A stretch of 64,000 nt of DNA from Microbispora hainanensis. GTDB lineage: Bacteria > Actinomycetota > Actinomycetes > Streptosporangiales > Streptosporangiaceae. The stretch is from NCBI RefSeq assembly GCF_036186745.1, contig NZ_CP108086.1, positions 1,240,001-1,304,000 of the forward strand. Direction: 5' to 3'. Both the position numbers and the translations under genes were made by a program. Of this stretch, positions 53,301 through 61,779 are shown piece after piece; the first letter of the stretch is position 1, and the number at the start of each line of letters is the position of its first letter. Below the pieces are notes generated by a model that had not been told where the DNA came from, made no database searches, and was given only the letters and a program-made list of their open reading frames with translations.

Positions 53301-53461
53301 GATGGAGCTACTGCGAGCTAAAGGATCCGGAGAAGTTCGGAGCCCACCTGAACGATGCGATCCAGGCGTTGTACGGAGGCTACGGAACAAGCGCCCAGAT
53401 CGGCCCCGACTGGGGCTATGACTCCACGACCTCAACGATCTCTGCTGGCGAAGGGAAGTAG
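50360..53461 (+). CDS. Res-type helicase-nuclease (type III-like restriction subunit)
   Basis: The 1,033-aa SF2 helicase has Walker A MATGSGKT (K168), DEAH-box NDEAHHCY (D304-H307), [11 protein letters not shown] (motif III), [43 protein letters not shown] (motifs V-VI). At the C-terminus a PD-(D/E)xK-like fold has PDFLVRL (D926) and [10 protein letters not shown] (E947; K at 953). It resembles the BPTD_3080 family of restriction enzymes as I recall it. GTG 50360 has GAGGAGG. Four bases separate it from the methyltransferase. Confidence 0.92.
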   Translation: [1033 protein letters not shown]

Positions 53462-53465
53462 CGGG

Positions 53466-56165
53466 ATGCAACCGAAGAAGACCTCCGGACCGACCGTCGT
53501 CGAGTCGTTCACGCACGAGGACAAGCGGACCAACATCCCGACCGCCGACTCCCACGAGCTTCTTGACGAGGAGGCTGCCACCGTCGCCCAGTTGCGCTAT
53601 CCGCGCAATCCCGAGCTGGACCCGCAGCTCGTCTGGATGGGTAAGGACGAGCAGGACGCCGACGATCTGGTTGTGGATGCTCCGCCGATCTATATACAGG
53701 AGAAGATCAACCCGCGTGTTCTGATCGAGAATCTCCGCCGTACGGCGGAGCGTCCCGAGGACGAGCCCGAGCTCACGCTCTTTGACGACTTCGACGGCCT
53801 ATCAGGCTTCGAATCGGTCGAGTATTACCAGCACGAGGCCAACTGGTCCAATCGGATGATCCTCGGCGACTCTCTCCAGGTCATGGGCTCGCTCGCGGAG
53901 AAGGAGAACCTGCGCGGCAAGGTCCAGATGATTTACATCGACCCGCCATACGGCATCAAATTCGGCTCGAACTTCCAGCCGTTTGTGGGAAAGCGCGATG
54001 TCAAAGACGGCAAGGCGGAGGATGTCACCCGTGAGGTCGAACAGATCAGGGCGTTCCGCGACACCTGGAAGCTGGGCATTCACTCTTATCTCGGCTACCT
54101 ACGGGACCGCCTGATTGTTGCCCGTGACCTGCTCACCGCCTCGGGAAGCGTCTTCGTCCAGATAGGCGATGAGAACGTTCACTTGGTTCGTTCCCTCCTT
54201 GATGAAGTCTTTGGAGTCGAGAACTTCGTTTCACAAATTACGTTCCTGAAGACAAGCTCTTCTACCAGCGAGTTCGGTGGAATTGCTGACTATATTGTTT
54301 GGTATGCCCGTGATCGATCCCTCATGAAATACCGCCAGTTATTCTCGTTGAAGACCACGGCCGGGTCTGGTGGATCGGGATATACGCAGGTGGAGCTTCC
54401 TGATGGAACTAGGCGCCCTCTAACGAAGGATGAGGTGCTGAGTAATGGCTTGCTGCCAGTCGGTAGCAGGATATTCTCTGCAGATAATCTGACTAGCCAG
54501 AGTGCTGGTCGCGAGAAAGGTGAGGGGGCTGCATCCTGGTTCGAGGTGACTCTCAATGGAAGAAAGTACGATCCGGGAATGAAGGCTCGATGGAAAACCA
54601 ATGAAGCTGGAATGGCTCGCCTCCTTTTGGCGGGGCGGGTCCTAGAGCCAACCAAGCGAGGCGCGAAGCTCTCTTACTTGCGGTATTTGGACGATTTCCC
54701 TGCCATGCCAATAGGGAACGTGTGGACCGATACGCTGGGGCAGAACCAGTTCGGCGGCGAGAAGACGTACGTGGTTCAGACGGCGCTTCCTGTAGTTGAG
54801 CGCTGCATGCTCATGACGACCGACCCCGGTGACCTCGTCCTCGACCCTACCTGCGGTTCCGGCACCACCGCCTATGTTGCCGAGGAGTGGGGACGCAGGT
54901 GGATCACCATCGACACCTCCCGAGTATCACTGGCTCTCGCTCGGTATCGGATCATGGGCGCCAAACTTCCTGCCTATTTACTTTCCGATTCCAGGGAGGG
55001 CCAGGCCCAGGAGTCCAAGCTGACAGGGCAGGCGCCGCTTCCCGGCCCTTACAAGGGTGACGTCCGCAAGGGATTTGTCTACAAGAGAGTCCCGCACATC
55101 ATGCTCAGCTCGATCGCGCGCAACCCTGATATCAAGGAGGGGATGTCCCGAGAGGAAATCGAGGCCGCCATCAGGCGCCATTCAGAGCAGGAGCTTCTCT
55201 ACGACCAGCCGTACGAGGACAAGAAGAAGGTCCGCGTGGCCGGGCCGTTCACCGTGGAGTCTCTGGCCCCGCATAAGACGATTACGCCGGCCGTGCAGAC
55301 CAGGACGGAGCAGGCGGCGACGGAGCTGGATGCCTCCGGGTTTGAGCAGTCGGTTCTGGAGAATCTCGCCAAGGCGGGTGTGCAGAACGGCCGGAAGGGT
55401 GAGCGGCTGGAGTTTGAGTCACTGGTGCCGTTCGCCGGGGAGCTAATTAACGCCGAGGGTATCCAGAAGACGGACGAGGAGGGAGCGCCGCAGCGGATAG
55501 CGGTGAGCATCGGTCCCCGTTACGGCACCGTGGATCCGGAGTGGATTCGACGGGCGGCCCGCGAGTCGCTTAAGGGGATCGGTTTCGACCTTCTCATTGT
55601 CTGCGCCTTCGCCTTCGACCCCCAAGCGCTGAAGACGACCGAGGAGTTTAAGCCGGACCCGGAGGAGTTCGCCTCTGTCCAGGAGTTGCGGAGGCTCGGC
55701 AAGCTCCCGATCCAGCTGGTCCGGATGAACTCCGACTTGGTCATGGCAGACGTGCTGAAGAAGACCGAGACCGGCAACCTGTTCATGGTCTTCGGCGAGC
55801 CGGACATCAACATCGAGCGCACAGATGAAGGGGTGGTCGTTGAGCTCCTTGGCGTCGATGTATACGACCCCATGCGTGGTGAGATCCGGTCGAGAGGTAC
55901 GGGTGACATCGCTCTCTGGATGATCGACACAGATTATGACGGGGAGTCATTCTTCGTCCGGAACTGCTACTTCACGGGCGGTCAGAAGCCATACGAACGG
56001 TTGAAGAAGGCTCTCAAGGCCGATATCGATGAGGCCGCGTGGGAGCAGCTGTACACGACCCGCTCCCAGCCGTTCCCGCTGCCCAGCAGTGGAAAGATCG
56101 CGGTCAAGGTGATCAACCACTATGGTGACGACCTGACTTGGCTCACGTTTCAAGATTGTCGCTGA
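53466..56165 (+). CDS. beta-class DNA adenine methyltransferase (Mod), 3' end replaced by IS sequence
   Basis: This Mod subunit is about 900 residues. The catalytic motif IV is IDPPYGIKFG (D159) and the AdoMet-binding motif I is LVLDPTCGSGTTAYVAEEWG (D460). The order DPPY-TRD-FxGxG defines the beta class, typical of type III N6-adenine enzymes. A long C-terminal extension (residues 560-890) is shared by methylases paired with such Res proteins. IS1634 copy b inserted eight codons before the native stop (EVLQVYDL), giving the tail DLTWLTFQDCR instead; function may persist. The 54,190-54,720 part has much lower GC (target-recognition region). Confidence 0.92.
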   Translation: MQPKKTSGPTVVESFTHEDKRTNIPTADSHELLDEEAATVAQLRYPRNPELDPQLVWMGKDEQDADDLVVDAPPIYIQEKINPRVLIENLRRTAERPEDEPELTLFDDFDGLSGFESVEYYQHEANWSNRMILGDSLQVMGSLAEKENLRGKVQMIYIDPPYGIKFGSNFQPFVGKRDVKDGKAEDVTREVEQIRAFRDTWKLGIHSYLGYLRDRLIVARDLLTASGSVFVQIGDENVHLVRSLLDEVFGVENFVSQITFLKTSSSTSEFGGIADYIVWYARDRSLMKYRQLFSLKTTAGSGGSGYTQVELPDGTRRPLTKDEVLSNGLLPVGSRIFSADNLTSQSAGREKGEGAASWFEVTLNGRKYDPGMKARWKTNEAGMARLLLAGRVLEPTKRGAKLSYLRYLDDFPAMPIGNVWTDTLGQNQFGGEKTYVVQTALPVVERCMLMTTDPGDLVLDPTCGSGTTAYVAEEWGRRWITIDTSRVSLALARYRIMGAKLPAYLLSDSREGQAQESKLTGQAPLPGPYKGDVRKGFVYKRVPHIMLSSIARNPDIKEGMSREEIEAAIRRHSEQELLYDQPYEDKKKVRVAGPFTVESLAPHKTITPAVQTRTEQAATELDASGFEQSVLENLAKAGVQNGRKGERLEFESLVPFAGELINAEGIQKTDEEGAPQRIAVSIGPRYGTVDPEWIRRAARESLKGIGFDLLIVCAFAFDPQALKTTEEFKPDPEEFASVQELRRLGKLPIQLVRMNSDLVMADVLKKTETGNLFMVFGEPDINIERTDEGVVVELLGVDVYDPMRGEIRSRGTGDIALWMIDTDYDGESFFVRNCYFTGGQKPYERLKKALKADIDEAAWEQLYTTRSQPFPLPSSGKIAVKVINHYGDDLTWLTFQDCR

Positions 56166-57673
56166 GCGCGAGGCGTTGACCTCGTGGTTCCCCGTCGGGA
56201 ACGGCGAAAAGTGCGCACTAAATCGATCATGTCTCTACCCTGGTGGCCGTGTCTCCGTACGTGCGGACGGTGAAGACGGCCTCAGGCGCCCGGGCGGTGC
56301 AGATCGTCTACTCCTCCCGCCGCGGATCGCGGGAGATCGAGCACATCGGGTCGGCGCACGACGACGCCGAGTTGGAGACGCTCAGGGCGGTGGCGCGTCA
56401 GCGGCTGGCCGCCGGCCAGCAGGAACTGGACCTGGGGCTGGACGATGGGCCGATGGCGGGCGGGCCGCTGGAGATCGTCAGCTCGCGGATGGAACACCTG
56501 TGGGACGCGCTGTCCCGCGCCTACGACACGCTGGGGTTTGCTGCCGCGGCCGGGGGCGATGAGGTGTTCCGGCAGCTGGTGCTCGCGCGGGTGATCGAAC
56601 CGACGAGCAAGCACGACAGCCTGCGCGTGCTCGGCGAGGCCGGGATCGATGCGGTGTCGTATGCCACGGTGAAGCGCCGCCTGCCGGACTACGCCGCACC
56701 GCAGTGGCGCCAGGCCCTGGCCGGTGCATGCGCGGCCCACACCCGCCTCGGGCCGGCCAGCCTGGTCCTCTACGACGTGTCAACCTTGTACTTCGAGACC
56801 GACGCCGGGGATGGGTTCCGCGAGCCGGGCTTTTCCAAGGAACGCCGCCTGGACCCGCAGATCACGATCGGGCTGCTCACCGACTCCTCCGGGTTCCCGC
56901 TCATGGTGACCGCCTTCGAGGGCAACAAGGCCGAGACCCACACCATGCTCCCGGTGATCGAAGGGTTCATGGCGGCCCACCACCTGCCGGACGTCACGAT
57001 CGTGGCCGACGCCGGGATGATCTCCGAGGCGAACAAGCAGGCCATCGAAGCCGCTGGGCTGTCGTTCATCCTCGGCATGAAGATCCCCGAGGTGCCGTAT
57101 GTGGTCAAGCAGTGGCGGCGCGAGCACCCCGGCACCCCGATCCCCGACGGGCACATCTTCATCCAGCCCTGGCCGTCGGGATCGAGCCGGCCCCGCCGCG
57201 ACCAGATGATCTACTACCAGTACCGGGCAGAGCGGGCCCGGCGCACCCTGCGCGGCATCGACGAGCAGGTCGCCAAGGCCCAGCGCGCCGTCGACGGGCA
57301 GGCGCCGGTCAAGCGCAACCGGTTCATCAGGCTGTCCGGCGCTACCAAGAGCGTCAACACCGAGCTGGTGGACAAGGCCAAGGCCCTGGCCGGGCTCAAG
57401 GGCTACATCACCAATCTCGCCGCCTGCCCGGACGGGACGCCCATCACCGCCGAGTTCGTCATCAGCTCCTACCATCGGCTGTTCGAGATCGAAAAGTCCT
57501 TCCGGATGAGCAAGCACGACCTCAAAGCACGGCCGATCTACCACCACAAACGCGAGTCCATCGACGCGCACCTGACGATCGTGTTCGCCGCCCTGGCGGT
57601 CGGCCGGTGGATCGAGGCACGGACCGGATGGTCGATCAAGAAGTTCGTCCGCACCACCCGCCGCTACTGACCT

Positions 57674-58225
57674 TTAATTCGTGATGTCGCCTCCCGTTCT
57701 CATGGTCAGGCCGGTCGGTGGGAGGCATCCGTCGATGAGGTGGGCCCGGTACTGGATCTTCTTCAGGGCGCGCTTGATGACGCGGACGAGCTGGGGCAGG
57801 TCGGCGGCGGCGAGGTTGGCCAGGGCGCCGCGTTTGAGCAGGGACCAGATGCCCTCGGTGGGGTTGAGGTCGGGGGCGTAGGCGGGGAGCTGGACGATGG
57901 TGAGCCAGTCGGCGTGCTCGGCGGCGAAGGTCTTCATCCCGGGCACTAGGTGCAGGTTGAGGTTGTCCCAGACCAGCACGATCGGGGCGCCGAGCTGGGC
58001 GTGGGCATGAAGGATCAGGTCGCGGTAGTCCATCCAGCCGAAGGTCTTGGGCTCGCCTTTGCGGCCGCGGTAGACGTGCAGGCGGTAGATCAGCCGGGAG
58101 CGTTCGCCGGGTTTGTAGCAGACCAGGGCGGCGATGTTCACCCGTCCGCTTCCGCGCCCGCGGACGTGTACCACCGGCGTGTGCCCGCGCCGGCCCCACG
58201 TTCGTGCGCGAGGCGGCCTCAGCCC
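57674..58225 (-). CDS. IS630-family transposase, DDE part (orf2)
   Basis: The frame encodes the second half: CFEDEAGQGLRPPRARTWGRRGHTPVV (first Asp), APIVLVWDNLNLHLVPGM (second Asp), LPAYAPDLNPTEGIWSLLKR (Glu). It is joined to orf1 by a frameshift around 58,225-58,250. The frame is open further upstream, but that part is antisense to nothing sensible. Confidence 0.85.
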   Translation of the reverse strand, partial: GLRPPRARTWGRRGHTPVVHVRGRGSGRVNIAALVCYKPGERSRLIYRLHVYRGRKGEPKTFGWMDYRDLILHAHAQLGAPIVLVWDNLNLHLVPGMKTFAAEHADWLTIVQLPAYAPDLNPTEGIWSLLKRGALANLAAADLPQLVRVIKRALKKIQYRAHLIDGCLPPTGLTMRTGGDITN

Positions 58226-58758
58226 TTGACCGGCTTCGTCTTCGAAGCAGATCCAGGCGCCGTCGGCCGCCGCGGATCTTCCACCTGCGGCCAGACCTCC
58301 TTCTTCCACACCTCGATCGCGGCCTCGTCCCGCTCGATCGCCCGGCGGGCGGGGCGCTGGCACGACCAGCCGTTACGCCGCAGCAGGTACCACACCCCCT
58401 GAACGGTGTAGCCGAGGTGGAACATCCTGCCGATCAGCGTCTTGATCCGCATCAGCGTCCAGCGCTGGTCGGCGAACCCGTGCGCCAGCGGACCGCGTTC
58501 CAGCTCGGCCTCCAGCCGGGCGAACTGCGCCGGGCTGAGCCGGGGCAGCGCGTGCGGGCCTGCTGAGGCCAGCGCCGCCGTGCCACCCTCGCGCCAGGCG
58601 CGCCGCCACCGCTCCACCGACCGCTGAGTGACCCGCAACGTCCGGGCTACCGCCGCGTTCGTGACCCCCTGCTCGAACATCACGGCTGCGCTCAGCCGTA
58701 CCTCCTCGCGGCGCCGCTGCTCCTGGGGGGTGAAGCCGCCGCCTTGGGCATACCGCAC
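58219..58758 (-). CDS. IS630-family transposase, HTH part (orf1)
   Basis: The 179-aa protein has two HTH motifs: LSAAVMFEQGVTNAAVARTLRVTQRSVERWRRAWREGG and LTVQGVWYLLRRNGWSCQRP-like GYTVQGVWYLLRRNGW. It ends after FEDEAG region is reached in the other frame, as in IS630 elements using programmed frameshift. Confidence 0.85.
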   Translation of the reverse strand: MRYAQGGGFTPQEQRRREEVRLSAAVMFEQGVTNAAVARTLRVTQRSVERWRRAWREGGTAALASAGPHALPRLSPAQFARLEAELERGPLAHGFADQRWTLMRIKTLIGRMFHLGYTVQGVWYLLRRNGWSCQRPARRAIERDEAAIEVWKKEVWPQVEDPRRPTAPGSASKTKPVKG

Positions 58759-59003
58759 ACCCTGGTCATACAGACCAGATCAGCCCTCGTCAGCTCACCG
58801 ACAAGACCCATTTAAGTTCCGTATCGCACCGTCCGAATCCAAGCCGGCAACCACGTCCTGACCGCCGCCGACCCTCTGCCCACCGACCTACGCAACGCCC
58901 TCAAGCGGATCCGCAGCCCCGAAGGTGCGCACTAAATTGAGCCAACTCAGGTCAACCACTATGGTGACGAAGTCCTTCAGGTCTACGACCTCTAAACCTC
59001 GAC

Positions 59004-59038
59004 GTAAGTGTGTCTCCTGTTACAGGAGACACACTTAC
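59004..59038. terminator. perfect 16-bp hairpin after the native end of the methyltransferase gene
   Basis: GTAAGTGTGTCTCCTG and CAGGAGACACACTTAC pair without mismatch around TTA, 9 bases after the native TAA (58993-58995). No T-run follows. It separates mod from the helicase gene and could end or attenuate the res-mod transcript. Its low GC relative to chromosome terminators is notable. Confidence 0.6.
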
Positions 59039-59124
59039 AGTATCGAATATATGTACTAGTTCACAAAATGTCGGTGGTGCTTGCCATCATCTGCGGCATG
59101 CGTTACACGGATGCCCAACAGAGC

Positions 59125-60489
59125 GCAGGGCCCAAGCGTTCTCGGCTGGTGAGATGGGCGCAGCCCTGGGACGGACGGGTAGTTGAGGGCGCCCCGGTGC
59201 GGAGATGACAAACGCGACCCCTCATGATCGTCGGTGTCTAGCCAGTCGATCAAGAACAGGGGTCGCGTTCGCGTGCCATCATCCCCGATCGACGTGCTCT
59301 CCCGCCACCTGGAGCGCGTCACCATCTGCGAGCCGCTGTCCGACCTGCCCACCCTTGCCGAGGTGCTGGATGCCATACCGGACCCTCGCAGCCGCCGCGG
59401 GCGCCGCTACCGACTCGGCCCGCTGCTCGCGTTAGCCCTGCTCGCCGTGCTCGGCGGAGCGACTTCCCTGGCGAAGATCACCCGGTTCATCGCCGGATAC
59501 GATCCCGAGCTACGCGCCCGGATCGGTCTCCCGGGCCCCGTACGGCTGGCCGCCTCCACCCTGGGACGGCTGCTGGCCCGCCTGGACGGCGACGACTTCG
59601 ACGCTGCGACCTGCGCCTACCTGGCCAGGCTGGCCGCCGCGCCACCAGCGACCGGCACGAACGGCACGAACGGCACGAACGGCAGAACAGCGCTACTCGG
59701 CCTGGCCGTGGACGGCAAAACCCTGCGCGGCAGCCGCACCGGCGACCGTGTGACCCACCTGCTGGCCGCCACCCGCCACGACACCCAGACGGTGATGGCT
59801 CAAGCCCAGGTCGCAGCCAAAAGCAACGAGATCCCCGCGTTCACGCCCCTGCTGTCCGGGCTCGACCTCACCAGCGTGGTCATCACCGCCGACGCCCTGC
59901 ACACCCAGCACGAGCACGCCAGGCAGATCGTCGCGGCCGGAGGGCACTACGTGTTCATCGTCAAGGGCAACCAGCCCACCCTGCTGCGCCGGCTCAAGGC
60001 CCTGCCCTGGCGCGAGGCCATCCTCAACGACCGCACCGACGAGACCCGGCACGGACGCCGCGAGATCCGCCGCATGAAGATCTGCACCGTCCGCCCAGGC
60101 CTGCCCTTCCCCCACGCCGCCCAGGCCATCCAGGTCAAACGACGCCGCACCAACAACGCCACCGGGAAGACCACCATCGTCACCATCTACGCCATCACCA
60201 GCCTGCACCCCGGCCAGATCACCCATGCCCACCTCGCCGGACTGATCCGCGGCCACTGGAGCATCGAAGCCCTGCACCACATCCGCGACGTCACCTACCG
60301 CGAAGACGCCTGCACGATGAGGACCGGGGCCGCACCCCGGATCATGGCGAGCCTCCGCAATCTGGCCATCGGCCTGGCCCGCCTGATCGGCTGGACCAAC
60401 ATCGCCGCCGCCACCGACCACTACCGCAGCCACCCCACCGATGCACTTCAGCTACTCGGTCTCACAACCTGAGAACGCTTCAGCCCTGC
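59125..60489 (+). mobile_element. ISAs1-family insertion sequence
   Basis: 1,365 bp with imperfect ends GCAGGGCCCAAGCGTTCTC and inverted GCAGGGCTGAAGCGTTCTC. Exact 8-bp target duplication AACAGAGC (59117-59124, 60490-60497). Inserted in codon 19-20 of the helicase frame. Confidence 0.95.
59273..60472 (+). CDS. ISAs1-family transposase
   Basis: The DDE transposase has a DDE_Tnp_1-associated N-terminus ([38 protein letters not shown]) and [16 protein letters not shown] (first Asp). [36 protein letters not shown] (second Asp) and [22 protein letters not shown] (Glu) follow. It contains a GTNGTNGTN mini-repeat. The frame is open from 59234; GTG 59273 (VPSSPIDVL) is taken as start. Confidence 0.92.
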   Translation: MPSSPIDVLSRHLERVTICEPLSDLPTLAEVLDAIPDPRSRRGRRYRLGPLLALALLAVLGGATSLAKITRFIAGYDPELRARIGLPGPVRLAASTLGRLLARLDGDDFDAATCAYLARLAAAPPATGTNGTNGTNGRTALLGLAVDGKTLRGSRTGDRVTHLLAATRHDTQTVMAQAQVAAKSNEIPAFTPLLSGLDLTSVVITADALHTQHEHARQIVAAGGHYVFIVKGNQPTLLRRLKALPWREAILNDRTDETRHGRREIRRMKICTVRPGLPFPHAAQAIQVKRRRTNNATGKTTIVTIYAITSLHPGQITHAHLAGLIRGHWSIEALHHIRDVTYREDACTMRTGAAPRIMASLRNLAIGLARLIGWTNIAAATDHYRSHPTDALQLLGLTT

Positions 60490-60559
60490 AACAGAGCGCG
60501 ATCGCCACCCTTGACGACCCGCTGCTGATTGAACCGCGCCGAGTTTCGTGGAGGCCGGG

Positions 60560-61494
60560 TTAGCTGGCTGGGGTGAGGATAGCCGGGGCGGTTTGGGTTC
60601 GGTAGTGGGTCTCGAATTCGGCTGGTGGAAGGTCGTTGCAGGCGCTGTGGAGGCGCCGGTTGTTGTACCAGTCGACCCATTCCATGGTGGCGATCTCGAC
60701 GTCGTCCAGGCCGTTCCACGGGCCGCGCCGGTGGATCAGCTCGGTCTTGTACAGCCCGATGGTGCTTTCGGCCAGGGCGTTGTCATAGCTGTCCCCTCGA
60801 GATCCGACCGAGCAGACCGCCCCGGCACCCGACAGGCGCTCGGTGTAGCGAATCGACAGATACTGGCAGCCGCGGTCGGAGTGGTGCACCAGGCCCTCCA
60901 GCCGCCGTCCGTCTCCGCGACGCCAGATGGCCATCTCCAGGGCGTCCAGCGCCAGGTCGGTGCGCAGATGATCGGCCAGACGCCACCCGACGATCATCCG
61001 CGAGAACGCGTCGATCACCAGCGCCGCGTACACGAACCCCGACGCGGTGGGGATGTAGGTCAGGTCGGCGACCCACAACCGGTTGGGGGAGGGGGCGGTG
61101 AAGTCGCGTTTGACCAGGTCGGCGGGCCGGTCAATGAGAGCATCGGGGATCGTGGTCGGTCGCTTGTGGTCCCCGCGAACCGCCCCGGCCAGCCCCAGGC
61201 GCTTCATCAGCCGGGCCACGGTACAGCGGGCCACGCGGGTGCCGCGCCGGTTGAGCTCCTTCCACATCTTGCGCACGCCATACACCTCGAAGTTCTCGTT
61301 CCACACCGTGGTGATCTCGGCCATGAGCTGGGCGTCCCGCACCTGCCGGGCTGAGGGCGGACGGGACTTGGCCGCGTAGTACGTCGACGTCGCCACCTGC
61401 AACACCTGGCAGATCGGCTCGACGCCGAAAGCGCCGCGGTGAGCGTCGATGAAGGCGACTACCTGGGCGGCCGGGGGTCGAGTTCGGCCGCGAA
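60560..61494 (-). CDS. IS3-family transposase orfB (copy C)
   Basis: Same rve-domain protein as copy B orfB (LWVADLTYIPTASGF, HHSDRGCQYLS, NALAESTIGLYKTE), entered by -1 frameshift at the A6/T6 run at 61493-61498. Intact. Confidence 0.92.
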
Positions 61495-61779
61495 AAAAGC
61501 GGCCGCGGCCTTGAGGATCTCGTTGGCGCGGCGCAGCTCGCGCACCTCGCGCTCCAACTCGGCGATCCGCTGGGCGTCGGTGGTCGAGGTGCCCGGCCGC
61601 TGCCCCTCGTCGATCTCGGCCTGGCGCACCCACCCGCGCAATGCCTCGCGGTGAACACCGAGCTGATCGGCCACCCGGGCGATCGCGCCGGGGGCACCGC
61701 CGGTCTGCCGGCGGACCTCAAAGACCATGCGCACCGCGCGCTCTCGAAGCTCTTGGGGATACTTCCTCGGGGCTGGCAT
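61459..61779 (-). CDS. IS3-family transposase orfA (copy C)
   Basis: 106 aa, identical to copy B orfA: HTH (AIARVADQLGVHREALRGWVRQ) plus leucine zipper (ELEREVRELRRANEILK), stopping after the slippery run. Confidence 0.9.
   Translation of the reverse strand: MPAPRKYPQELRERAVRMVFEVRRQTGGAPGAIARVADQLGVHREALRGWVRQAEIDEGQRPGTSTTDAQRIAELEREVRELRRANEILKAAAAFFAAELDPRPPR

Larger units (their letters stand above)
57667..58821 (-). mobile_element. IS630-family insertion sequence
   Basis: 1,155 bp inserted at TA, with the TA duplicated at 57665-57666 and 58822-58823. Short inverted ends CTGACCTTTAA and CGGAACTTAAA. Restoring copy a sequence on removal (CCGCTATCGCACC) confirms the borders. Confidence 0.92.
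56243..58935 (+). pseudogene. IS1634 transposase (copy b), split by IS630
   Basis: The frame is the same as copy a up to RRY at 57666 and resumes at 58824 (RTVRIQAGNHVLTAADPLPTDL...EGAH) to the stop at 58933-58935. One substitution is visible against copy a near the break (Ala to Thr in KFVRTARRY). The IS630 insertion removes the last 37 residues from the open frame; the catalytic Glu remains. Confidence 0.9.
56132..58951 (+). mobile_element. IS1634-family insertion sequence (copy b), carrying IS630
   Basis: Same ends as copy a. Total 2,820 bp; minus IS630 and its TA duplication it is 1,663 bp, identical in length to copy a. Flanked by a 19-bp target duplication (TCAACCACTATGGTGACGA; 56113-56131 and 58952-58970) in the methyltransferase gene. 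Confidence 0.95.
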
